Shown piece after piece: positions 1 through 5,576 of a stretch of DNA of 6,514 bases; the stretch's first letter is position 1, and every line of letters starts with the position of its first letter. The translations under genes were made by a program, and so were the position numbers. The notes under the pieces were generated by a model that worked only from the letters and a program-made list of their open reading frames with translations, did no database searches and had not been told where the DNA came from. Source of the stretch: Thermoplasmata archaeon (GTDB taxonomy: Archaea > Thermoplasmatota > Thermoplasmata > Lutacidiplasmatales > UBA184). The DNA lies in contig JAJZMW010000021.1 in the NCBI GenBank assembly GCA_021848165.1, positions 1-6,514 on the forward strand, written 5' to 3'.

Positions 1-36
1 GGATTTCGAGCCGCTCCGGGGCCGCCGGCCGTGGCA

Positions 37-48
37 AACCGTAAATAG
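37..48 (+). promoter_or_regulatory. Archaeal promoter (BRE + TATA box) of rpoK
   Basis: The string AACCGTAAATAG is an A/T-rich island in GC-rich surroundings. It reads as a TFB recognition element (AACCGT) directly followed by a weak TATA box (AAATAG). The last base of the box lies exactly 26 bp before the A of the ATG at 74, so transcription should start at or within a few bases of that codon and give a leaderless mRNA. The promoter of the transketolase operon has almost the same motif at the same distance, which supports both calls. Confidence 0.7.
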
Positions 49-73
49 GGAACCACGGGTGCACGACCTCCTT

Positions 74-325
74 ATGGCCGCCGCGTCGAGCGGCCCCGGG
101 ACGTTGGATATGCCTTCGCGTACCTCCCACCGACCCGAGGGCTCGGAAGAGTTCACCCGCTTCGAGCGGGCCCGGATCCTCGGCGCGCGCGCCTTGCAGA
201 TCTCGCTCGGGGCTCCGATCCTGATCGACGTCCCGACCGATCTGGTCGACCCGGTCGAGATCGCCGAGCGGGAGTTCGGCGCGGGCGTGATCCCGATCGC
301 CGTCCGGCGCGTGTCGACCGAGTAG
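74..325 (+). CDS. rpoK: DNA-directed RNA polymerase subunit K (Rpo6/Rpb6-like)
   Basis: This is the archaeal counterpart of eukaryotic Rpb6 and bacterial omega. It is a small subunit that helps assemble and stabilise RNA polymerase by clamping the largest subunit. The 83-residue protein has a variable, probably disordered N-terminus (residues 1-26). The family signature TRFERARILGARALQ follows at about 28-42, then LGAPILIDVP at 45-54 and a C-terminal strand GVIPIAVRR at 71-79. Length and motif order are normal for the family. A GTG at 59 and an ATG at 110 are also in frame. I choose the ATG at 74 because the TATA box sits 26 bp upstream of it and no Shine-Dalgarno sequence precedes any candidate. 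The gene converges on the phosphorylase gene, and no other subunit gene is visible. The family call is very secure; the start is fairly secure. Confidence 0.95.
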   Translation: MAAASSGPGTLDMPSRTSHRPEGSEEFTRFERARILGARALQISLGAPILIDVPTDLVDPVEIAEREFGAGVIPIAVRRVSTE

Positions 326-338
326 CGCCGCTTCGGCC

Positions 339-1133
339 CTACACCATCGCCTGATCGACGGCGTGCGCGCACGCGCAGGTCGGGGCGTGGGCGAGGGCGG
401 GAAGGAGCGTCACGAGGAGCCGCTGCATCGCGGCGACGTTCTGCTGCATCGTCGCGAGGATCTCCGCGACCTCGACCGGGCGCTCCGCCCAGACGTCGAA
501 ATCGGTGACCATCGCGAGGCAGGCGTAGCAGATCGCCCGCTCCCGGGCGAGAGTGACCTCGGGAACGAGCGTCATCCCGATGATGTCGGCGAACCCCCGG
601 AAGAACTTCGATTCCGCCCGGGTCGAGAAGCGGGGGCCCTCGACGCAGACGTACGTCCCGCGCTCGGCGAACGGGATCCCGAGCCCGGTGCCGACCTCCC
701 GGGCGCTCGCGAGGAGATCCGGGCAGAACGGATCGGCGAGGCTCGCGTGCATCACGCGGCCGCCGTCGAAGAACGTCGTCGCCCGTCGCTTGGTGAAATC
801 GACGAATTGGTCGGGGAGCACGAACCGCCCGGGGGGAAGCTCCTGCCGCAGCGAGCCGACCGAGTTCACCGCGACGATCGCCTCGGCGCCGAGGGCCACG
901 AGCGCGTCGACGTTCGCGCGATAGTTGACGGCGTGCGGCGGGATCGTGTGGCCGACGCCGTGGCGGGGGAGGAAGAGGACGCGGACGGGGCCGACCCGCC
1001 CCTCTTGGATCGGGGCCGAGGGAGCGCCCCAGGGGGTGCTGACCCGGTGCTCGCGGCGCTCGCCCTCGCCGAAGATCCCCGTCACTCCGCTGCCGCCGAT
1101 GACGGCGATCGTCCGGCGGGCCGGCGCGCTCAT
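339..1133 (-). CDS. mtnP: S-methyl-5'-thioadenosine phosphorylase
   Basis: This enzyme cleaves methylthioadenosine, a by-product of polyamine and related synthesis, with phosphate. It gives adenine and methylthioribose-1-phosphate. The 264-residue protein opens with the nucleoside-phosphorylase phosphate loop VIGGSG (11-16). It continues with PRHGVGHTIPPHAVNYRAN (57-74), NSVGSLRQE (90-98), EGPRFSTRAES (165-175) and MTLVPEV (187-193). The base-binding motif TDFDVW (210-215) has Asp211 and Asp213 where human MTAP has Asp220 and Asp222. This favours a 6-amino purine over guanosine or inosine substrates, which usually bring an Asn there. Six cysteines (137, 163, 202, 205, 253, 255), including a C-terminal Cys-Ala-Cys, resemble the disulfide pattern of thermophilic archaeal MTAP II. 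The ATG overlaps the translin stop codon by 4 bp (ATGA), with GGAG at 1143-1146, so translation is probably coupled. A purine nucleoside phosphorylase role is the main alternative. Confidence 0.93.
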   Translation of the reverse strand: MSAPARRTIAVIGGSGVTGIFGEGERREHRVSTPWGAPSAPIQEGRVGPVRVLFLPRHGVGHTIPPHAVNYRANVDALVALGAEAIVAVNSVGSLRQELPPGRFVLPDQFVDFTKRRATTFFDGGRVMHASLADPFCPDLLASAREVGTGLGIPFAERGTYVCVEGPRFSTRAESKFFRGFADIIGMTLVPEVTLARERAICYACLAMVTDFDVWAERPVEVAEILATMQQNVAAMQRLLVTLLPALAHAPTCACAHAVDQAMV

Positions 1134-1774
1134 TCCGGCGCGCTCCGTTCGAGGCGATAGCGGGAGTGGACGCGGGCCATCACGACCTCGCCCCGGGTCC
1201 GTTCGAGGAGTCCCCGCGCGGCGTCCTGCTTCGGCTTGAGCGGCACGATCGCGCGGGTGGTGTCGAACCGCATTAGCGTTTGGTAGAGACGCTCCATCAA
1301 CCGGACCGACGCTTCCGCGGCGGCGAGGTCGTCGTGCGCGAGCTCGCCGAGCGCCCGACGACGGACTTCGCCGACGACGTCCCCCAGCCCGAGGAGGTAC
1401 GGTTCCGGCTCGACGCCGAGCGCGCGCGGTCCGGGGAGCGGTCGGTGCGCAACGATCGCCGCGAGGAGGAGCGCTTCGACCGCCTCCTGGAGGGCGTCGC
1501 GGACCAGGGCGGCGTCGGCGCTCGCCTCGGTCGTCGTGGCGCGCGAGAGGCTCCGCAGCCCCCGGGCGAGCCGACGCGCTTCGGCCGGATCCGCCCGACC
1601 CTCGTGGAGCCCGATCATCCACGCCTGCGCCTCGCGCCGGAGCGTGCGGGCCCGGCCGGCGAGGCGCTCCCGACGGGCCTCGCGCCGGCCGAGGTGGATC
1701 TCGATCCGACGCGCCTCGCGCTCGGGCAGGCCCGGCGAGGATCGCCTACTTGAAGAGCGTGAACCGCTGGTCAT
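1130..1774 (-). CDS. Translin family protein (Trax-like, probable RNase)
   Basis: Translin and Trax form barrel-shaped oligomers that bind single-stranded RNA or DNA. Trax subunits are Mg-dependent ribonucleases (C3PO in animals), and an archaeal homologue from Archaeoglobus is reported as an RNase. The 214-residue protein is almost entirely helical. An Arg-rich start (1-50) leads to LQEAVEA at 95-101, matching LQEYVEA of human TRAX. Next come LGVEPEPYLLGLGDVVGEV (119-137), LMERLYQTLM (159-168) and PLKPKQDAARGLLERTRGE (178-196). The acidic residues Glu97, Glu100 and Asp132 fall where the catalytic Glu-Glu-Asp of Trax lie by hand alignment, so nuclease activity is plausible. It lacks the roughly 30-residue loop found in human TRAX. 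The ATG at 1774 has a strong GGAGG five bases upstream, inside the DUF357 gene, which it overlaps by 29 bp. The family call is secure; the substrate is unknown. Confidence 0.9.
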   Translation of the reverse strand: MTSGSRSSSRRSSPGLPEREARRIEIHLGRREARRERLAGRARTLRREAQAWMIGLHEGRADPAEARRLARGLRSLSRATTTEASADAALVRDALQEAVEALLLAAIVAHRPLPGPRALGVEPEPYLLGLGDVVGEVRRRALGELAHDDLAAAEASVRLMERLYQTLMRFDTTRAIVPLKPKQDAARGLLERTRGEVVMARVHSRYRLERSAPE

Positions 1775-2030
1775 CGTCGCCTCCGTCCAGGAGCCCGAGC
1801 CGTACCCCCGCGTCGAGCCACCCGTGCGCGTAGCTCGCCGCCGCGAGCGCCCGATCCGGGTCGTTGGTGCGGGCGAAGTGCTCGGCGTCGGAGAGGTAGG
1901 CCCGCGCCATCCCGAGGAAGTCGTCGGCGGCCCCGGCGAGGTAGGAGCGGCTCGGGGCGGCCGACCGGACCCGGTCGAGCGCCTCGCGGGTCAGCCGGAG
2001 GTAGCGGTCCACCAGCGGGGGTTCGCTCAT
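1746..2030 (-). CDS. DUF357 family protein
   Basis: This is a small, helical, archaea-typical protein of unknown function (COG1849-like). The 94 residues carry the family pattern. An Ala-x2-DFL-x-MA-x-AY-x-SDA-x-HF block lies at about 34-52, followed by ALAAASYAHGWLDAGVRLGLL at about 61-81 and a C-terminal FTLF at 90-93. No catalytic motif, metal site, signal peptide or membrane segment is evident. The tidy helical-bundle appearance suggests a binding or scaffold role, but that is inference. It begins 10 bp after the transaldolase stop with no convincing Shine-Dalgarno, so it is probably translated by reinitiation. Its last 29 bp also encode the start of the translin-like protein and carry that gene's ribosome binding site. 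This overlap suggests the two proteins are made together and may act together. Family assignment is from memory of the motif. Confidence 0.88.
   Translation of the reverse strand: MSEPPLVDRYLRLTREALDRVRSAAPSRSYLAGAADDFLGMARAYLSDAEHFARTNDPDRALAAASYAHGWLDAGVRLGLLDGGDDDQRFTLFK
1780..1784 (-). promoter_or_regulatory. Shine-Dalgarno of the translin-like gene
   Basis: On the - strand GGAGG precedes the ATG at 1774 by five bases (GGAGGCGACGATG). It lies within the DUF357 coding sequence, where it encodes part of Gly-Gly-Asp. It is the best ribosome binding site in the window and decides the translin start, since no other good start is seen. Confidence 0.75.
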
Positions 2031-2040
2031 CGGACCGGGG

Positions 2041-2688
2041 CTACCCTTTCGGGACCTTCTCCCAATCCTGGAGGAACCGCGCGAGGCCGATCGTGGTGAG
2101 CGGGTGCTGGGCGAGCTTCTCCATCACGGCGTAGGGCATCGTCGCGATGTGGGCTCCCAGCTTCGCCGCTTCGAGGACGTGCACGGGGTGGCGGACGCTC
2201 GCCACGAGAACCTCGGTCGAGAAGCCGTAGTTCGCGTAGATCGTCACGATGTCGCGGATGAGGTCCATCCCGACCTCGCTCTGGTCGTCCAGGCGGCCGA
2301 TGAACGGGCTCACGTACGCCGCCCCGACCTTCGCGGCGAGCAGCGCCTGGGTGGCGCTGAAGACGAGCGTCATGTTCACGCGGGTCCCCTCCCCGGCCAG
2401 GATCTTCGTCGCGCGGAGCCCGGCGGGGGTCATCGGGACCTTGACGTAGATCGACGGGTGGAGCGCGCGCAGGTGGCGGCCCTCGCGGAGCATCCCCTCG
2501 ACGTCGGTCGCGACGACCTCCGCGGAGACGCTCGGCACGCCGAGCGCGCAGATCTCGAGCAGGACCTCCTCGAATCGGCGGCCCTCCTTGGCGACGAGGG
2601 TCGGGTTGGTCGTCACGCCGTCGAGGATGCCGATCTCCCACATCGATCGGATCTCCTTCGTGCTCGCCGTGTCCAGGAAGAGCTTCAT
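2041..2688 (-). CDS. tal: Transaldolase (small TalC/FSA-type family)
   Basis: Transaldolase moves a dihydroxyacetone unit between sedoheptulose-7-phosphate and glyceraldehyde-3-phosphate, giving erythrose-4-phosphate and fructose-6-phosphate. The 215-residue protein is the short (beta/alpha)8 form. It shows LFLDTAS at 3-9 with Asp6, DGVTTNPTLVAKEG at 23-36, and the Schiff-base motif IYVKVPMT with catalytic Lys83. NMTLVFS follows at 105-111, then YVSPFIGRLDD (125-135) and a terminal FLQDWEK. Glu57 (SAEVVAT) and Phe129 (SPFIGR) match true transaldolases. E. coli fructose-6-phosphate aldolase has Gln59 and Tyr131 at these places, so transaldolase activity is the better prediction. The ATG has GGAG seven bases upstream (2696-2699). 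It lies 24 bp after the transketolase C-half gene, which provides the partner enzyme of the same pathway. Confidence 0.95.
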   Translation of the reverse strand: MKLFLDTASTKEIRSMWEIGILDGVTTNPTLVAKEGRRFEEVLLEICALGVPSVSAEVVATDVEGMLREGRHLRALHPSIYVKVPMTPAGLRATKILAGEGTRVNMTLVFSATQALLAAKVGAAYVSPFIGRLDDQSEVGMDLIRDIVTIYANYGFSTEVLVASVRHPVHVLEAAKLGAHIATMPYAVMEKLAQHPLTTIGLARFLQDWEKVPKG

Positions 2689-2695
2689 CGTGCGG

Positions 2696-2699
2696 CTCC
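2696..2699 (-). promoter_or_regulatory. Shine-Dalgarno of the transaldolase gene
   Basis: GGAG on the - strand is followed by seven bases and then the ATG at 2688. It lies in the 24-bp gap after the transketolase C-half stop and supports internal initiation within a polycistronic mRNA. Confidence 0.55.
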
Positions 2700-2712
2700 G
2701 ATATCCGACCCG

Positions 2713-3678
2713 TTAGTGAACCTTGCCCCGCTGGGCGAGGAGCTCCCACGCCTCGTCCAGGATGCGCTGGCGGGAGAGACCGAAGTGGTCGAGGACCGCC
2801 CACGCCTCCCCGCTCTCGCCGAAGACGTCCGGGACGCCGACCCGGCGGACCGGGACCGGATATCCTTCCGCGACCGTGGCGGCGACCAGGGCCCCGACGC
2901 CCGTCTCGACCGAGTGCTCCTCGAGCACGAGGAGGGCCCCGGTCTCGCGCGCCGCGCGGACGAGCGCCGGCACGTCGACCGGCTTCACGCTCGCGAGGTC
3001 GAGCACGCGGGTCGAGATCCCGACCCGCTCGAGCTCCGTCGCCGTCTCGAGCCCGCGGGCGACCAGGGCGCCGACGGCGACGATCGTCAGATCGTGGCCG
3101 TCCCGCAGGCGGTTCGCGACCCCGAAGCGGAAGCTCCCGTCGGTGACGCGGGGCAGGTTCTCCCGCGTCAGGCGGAGGTAGACCGGCCCGTCGATCTCCG
3201 CCGCCGCGCGCACGGCGCTGCGCGTCGACGGCGCATCGGCGGGGACGATCACGTTCATGCGAGGGAGCCCCCGCATGAGGCCGATGTCCTCGATCATCTG
3301 GTGGGTGCCTCCGTCCGGGCCGACGAGGAGGCCCCCGTGGGTCGCGACGATCTTGACGTTCGCTCGGTTGTAGCAGATCGCCTGACGGACCTGGTTGTAG
3401 GCCTGGCCCGCCGCGAAGACCGCGAAGGTGCTCGCGAAGACCGTGCGCGGCGCCAGCGCGAGGCCCGCGGCGACCGTCATCAGCGTCGGCTCCATCACGC
3501 CGAGGTCGAAGAACCGCTCGGGGAACTTCTTCCCGAAGAGCTGCGTCCGGGTCGAACCGGCGAGGTCGGCGTCCAGGACGACCAGGCGCGGGTCGGCGCT
3601 CCCGAGCTCGACCAGCGTCTCTCCGTAGGCGTCGCGCAGGCTCTCCTTCGGGACCGTCCCCGCCACGCTCGTTGCCAT
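2713..3678 (-). CDS. tktB: Transketolase, C-terminal subunit
   Basis: This is the pyrimidine-binding and C-terminal half of a split transketolase. It pairs with the N-half encoded just upstream to transfer two-carbon ketol units between sugar phosphates. The 321-residue length fits a stand-alone C half. The segment FFDLGVMEPTLMTVAAGLAL (57-76) holds the glutamate that activates thiamine diphosphate (Glu63). FASTFAVFAAGQAYNQVR (81-98) and THGGLLVGPDGGTHQMIEDI (113-132) are characteristic pyrimidine-domain motifs. The C-terminal domain starts near 190 and contains TIVAVGALV and LVLEEHSVETG (250-260). Unusually, the glutamate sits in VMEPT rather than the common IAEQN. The ATG at 3678 lies 17 bp after the N-half stop; no strong ribosome binding site is seen. 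Deoxyxylulose-5-phosphate synthase is unlikely because that enzyme is a single long chain. Confidence 0.94.
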   Translation of the reverse strand: MATSVAGTVPKESLRDAYGETLVELGSADPRLVVLDADLAGSTRTQLFGKKFPERFFDLGVMEPTLMTVAAGLALAPRTVFASTFAVFAAGQAYNQVRQAICYNRANVKIVATHGGLLVGPDGGTHQMIEDIGLMRGLPRMNVIVPADAPSTRSAVRAAAEIDGPVYLRLTRENLPRVTDGSFRFGVANRLRDGHDLTIVAVGALVARGLETATELERVGISTRVLDLASVKPVDVPALVRAARETGALLVLEEHSVETGVGALVAATVAEGYPVPVRRVGVPDVFGESGEAWAVLDHFGLSRQRILDEAWELLAQRGKVH

Positions 3679-3695
3679 GATCCGTCCGAGCGCCG

Positions 3696-4544
3696 TCACG
3701 ACGCCGGCGGGTCCGCCAGCTCCGCCAGCGCCCGCTCCGTCTCCGCCGCGTTCGGCGCTTTCCCGTGCCAGACGTGGGTGTTCTCCATGAACGAGACGCC
3801 CTTCCCCTTCACCGTCCGCGCGACGATCGCGGTCGGTCGGTCGACCGTCGTCCGCGCCTCGGCGAGGGCGGCGAGGATCTGGCCGAAGTCGTGGCCGTCG
3901 ATGTCGATCGTATGGTACCGGAACGCCGCGAACTTGTCGACGATCGGCTCGATCCCGAGGATCGATTCGGTGGCGCCGTCGGTCTCGTACCCGTTGCGGT
4001 CGAGCAGGACGACGAGGTTCGCGAGGCGGTAGTGGCCCCCGACCATGAGCGCCTCCCACGTCGGCCCCGCCTGGCACTCGCCGTCGCCGAGGATCGCGTA
4101 GACGCGGTGGCTCTGGCGCTCGAGCCGGGCGCCGAGCGCCATGCCGACCGCCATCCCGATCCCTTGGCCCAGGCATCCGGTCGACGCTTCGATGCACGGG
4201 AGCTTGTTCCGGTCGACGTGGCCCTGCAAACGGCTCCCCAGCTGCCGGAGCGAGAGGAGCTCTTCGTGCGGCAGGAATCCTCGATGGGCGAGCGCGGCGT
4301 AGAGGGCGGGGGCCGCGTGGCCCTTCGAGAGGACGAGGCGGTCGCGTGCGGGGTCGTCGGGGTGCGCGGGGTCGTTCCGCATCTCGTGGAACAGGAGGGC
4401 GGTCACGAGGTCGGTGACGGAGAGGCTGCCCCCCGGATGGCCCGATCCGGCGCGGCCGACCATGCGGATGATGTCGCGGCGGATCTCCCGGGCGGTCGAC
4501 TCGAGCTGCGCGATCGTCGCGTCGCCCGCAGGAGCTCCCGCCAT
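3696..4544 (-). CDS. tktA: Transketolase, N-terminal subunit
   Basis: This thiamine-diphosphate-binding half of the split transketolase acts in the non-oxidative pentose phosphate pathway. The 282-residue protein contains SGHPGGSLS (34-42, His36) and LSKGHAAPALYA (72-83, His76). A central STGCLGQGIGMAVGMAL segment (121-137) follows. The cofactor and metal motif runs from GDGECQ at 153-158 to LDRN at 181-184, in which Asp154 and Asn184 are the expected Mg ligands. The end has TVKGKGVSFMEN (244-255) and WHGKAPN (259-265), typical of N-half subunits. Length is normal for a stand-alone N half. It is the first gene of a six-gene run; the ATG at 4544 follows a TATA box by 26 bp, so its mRNA is probably leaderless. 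The C half follows directly, as expected for a two-subunit enzyme. Confidence 0.95.
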   Translation of the reverse strand: MAGAPAGDATIAQLESTAREIRRDIIRMVGRAGSGHPGGSLSVTDLVTALLFHEMRNDPAHPDDPARDRLVLSKGHAAPALYAALAHRGFLPHEELLSLRQLGSRLQGHVDRNKLPCIEASTGCLGQGIGMAVGMALGARLERQSHRVYAILGDGECQAGPTWEALMVGGHYRLANLVVLLDRNGYETDGATESILGIEPIVDKFAAFRYHTIDIDGHDFGQILAALAEARTTVDRPTAIVARTVKGKGVSFMENTHVWHGKAPNAAETERALAELADPPAS

Positions 4545-4569
4545 CGGCGGCGTTGCATGGCCGGCCGGG

Positions 4570-4582
4570 CTATTTGACGGTT
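4570..4582 (-). promoter_or_regulatory. Archaeal promoter (BRE + TATA box) of the transketolase operon
   Basis: On the - strand the motif AACCGTCAAATAG lies in the 66-bp gap between nfo and the transketolase N-half gene. AAATAG ends exactly 26 bp before the ATG at 4544, which predicts a leaderless transcript. It matches the rpoK promoter (AACCGT then AAATAG) apart from one extra C. It marks the start of a separate transcription unit downstream of nfo, although read-through from nfo is also possible. Confidence 0.72.
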
Positions 4583-4610
4583 GAGGCGGCGTTCTGCGGG
4601 CGGGCCGGGT

Positions 4611-5552
4611 TCAACGACCCCGGGCAGGGCCGGGTCGCTTCGCCGGTCGGCGCCCGTCGGCCGACGACGGGGCGGGGGCGTTCCGACCCCGACCGCTCGC
4701 CGCCGAAGCGAGGAGGGAGCGGAGCGTGGCGAGATCCGCCGAGTAGCGGGCGTAGTCGTCGGAATCGAGCGGGGTCTCGAGAAAGCCGGGGAGCCGGGCC
4801 CATCGGGGATCGTTGACGAGGGAGCGGAACCCCTCCCGTCCGATCCGACCGGCGCCGATGTTCTCGTGGCGGTCGAGATGCGACCCGAGGTCCGCCTTCG
4901 CGTCGTTCAAGTGGAAGGCAAAGAGCCGCGGGATCCCGACCATCGCGTCGAACGCGTCGAACATCGCCCCGTACCCCTCCGGCGTGCGGAAGTCGAAGCC
5001 GGCGGCGAAGAGGTGGCAGGTGTCGAGCGTGACCCCGACCCGGTCCCGGTCGTCGACGCGGTCGATCACGCCGGCGAGCTCCTCGAACCGGGATCCGAAC
5101 GTCGTCCCCTGGCCGGCGGAGTTCTCGAGAAGCGCGCGGACCGTGCCGTGCGGGACGTGCGCGAAGGCGGTGTTGATCGACTCGGCGATCCGTCGGGCCG
5201 CCGCCTCGGCGCCGCTCCCGAGATGGGCGCCGGGATGGAAGATCAGGGCGTCGACCCCGAGGAGCTCGGCGCGCCGGAGCTCGTCCTCGAAGGCGGCGAT
5301 CGACTGCCGCTGGCGGGCCTCGTCCGGGTTCGCGAGATTGAGCAGGTAGCCGTGGTGCACGGCCGTTGCCCGGAGCCCTTCCGACCGGACCGCGGCGCGG
5401 AACCGTTCGGCGGCCTCGGGGGCGATCGGGGGCCCCTTCCACATCTGCGGGCTCTTCGCGAAGATCTGGAGCGATTCGGCGCCGATGCGGTGCGCTTCGC
5501 GGGCCGCGACATCGAGGCCCCCCGCGATCCCGAGGTGCGCGCCGAGGTACAC
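4611..5552 (-). CDS. nfo: Endonuclease IV (AP endonuclease, Nfo family)
   Basis: This enzyme nicks DNA 5' of abasic sites and removes blocking 3' groups in base-excision repair. All nine trinuclear zinc ligands of E. coli Nfo can be placed by hand: His66 (HHGYLLNLA), His106 (FHPGAHLG), Glu143 (LLENSAGQG), Asp177 and His180 (TLDTCHLFAAG), His214 (FHLNDAK), Asp227 and His229 (HLDRHENIGAGRIG) and Glu259 (FLETP). The fold is a TIM barrel, and the core of about 283 residues has normal length. It carries an extra basic, Pro/Gly/Arg-rich tail (about 284-313) that looks disordered and might aid DNA binding. The start is a GTG at 5552, which reads directly into YLGAHL. GAGGT eight bases upstream (5561-5565) supports it. 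The gene follows the membrane-protein gene by 24 bp, so the two may be co-transcribed. Confidence 0.96.
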   Translation of the reverse strand: MYLGAHLGIAGGLDVAAREAHRIGAESLQIFAKSPQMWKGPPIAPEAAERFRAAVRSEGLRATAVHHGYLLNLANPDEARQRQSIAAFEDELRRAELLGVDALIFHPGAHLGSGAEAAARRIAESINTAFAHVPHGTVRALLENSAGQGTTFGSRFEELAGVIDRVDDRDRVGVTLDTCHLFAAGFDFRTPEGYGAMFDAFDAMVGIPRLFAFHLNDAKADLGSHLDRHENIGAGRIGREGFRSLVNDPRWARLPGFLETPLDSDDYARYSADLATLRSLLASAASGRGRNAPAPSSADGRRPAKRPGPARGR

Positions 5553-5560
5553 GGCCGCCG

Positions 5561-5565
5561 ACCTC
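5561..5565 (-). promoter_or_regulatory. Shine-Dalgarno of nfo
   Basis: GAGGT on the - strand is followed by eight bases and the GTG at 5552. It sits in the 24-bp gap after the membrane-protein gene and supports the non-ATG start of nfo as an internal gene of a transcript. Confidence 0.55.
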
Positions 5566-5576
5566 GCGCGAACGAC

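Noticed and set aside
59..61. GTG at 59 as the rpoK start.
   Set aside because: It would lie only 11 bp after the TATA box, upstream of the expected transcript start, so it would probably not be in the mRNA.
327..337. GCCG-CTT-CGGC hairpin between rpoK and MTAP as a bidirectional terminator.
   Set aside because: The stem is only four base pairs, such matches are common at this GC content, and archaeal termination relies mainly on T-runs, which are absent.
1134..1622. A longer start for MTAP that would add 163 residues.
   Set aside because: The added part is Arg/Pro-rich shadow of the translin gene in another frame. The ATG at 1133 begins right before the phosphate-binding loop and overlaps the translin stop as ATGA.
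2104..4032. A 642-codon open frame on the + strand opposite transaldolase and both transketolase halves.
   Set aside because: It is antisense to clearly recognised enzymes, its translation is dominated by Arg, Asp, Glu and Ala with no family motif, and it arises because GC-rich third positions remove stop codons from the opposite strand.
3679..4197. A longer start for the transketolase C half, extending into the N-half gene.
   Set aside because: The extension is low-complexity and overlaps the intact N-half coding region. The ATG at 3678 gives the usual length for a stand-alone C subunit.
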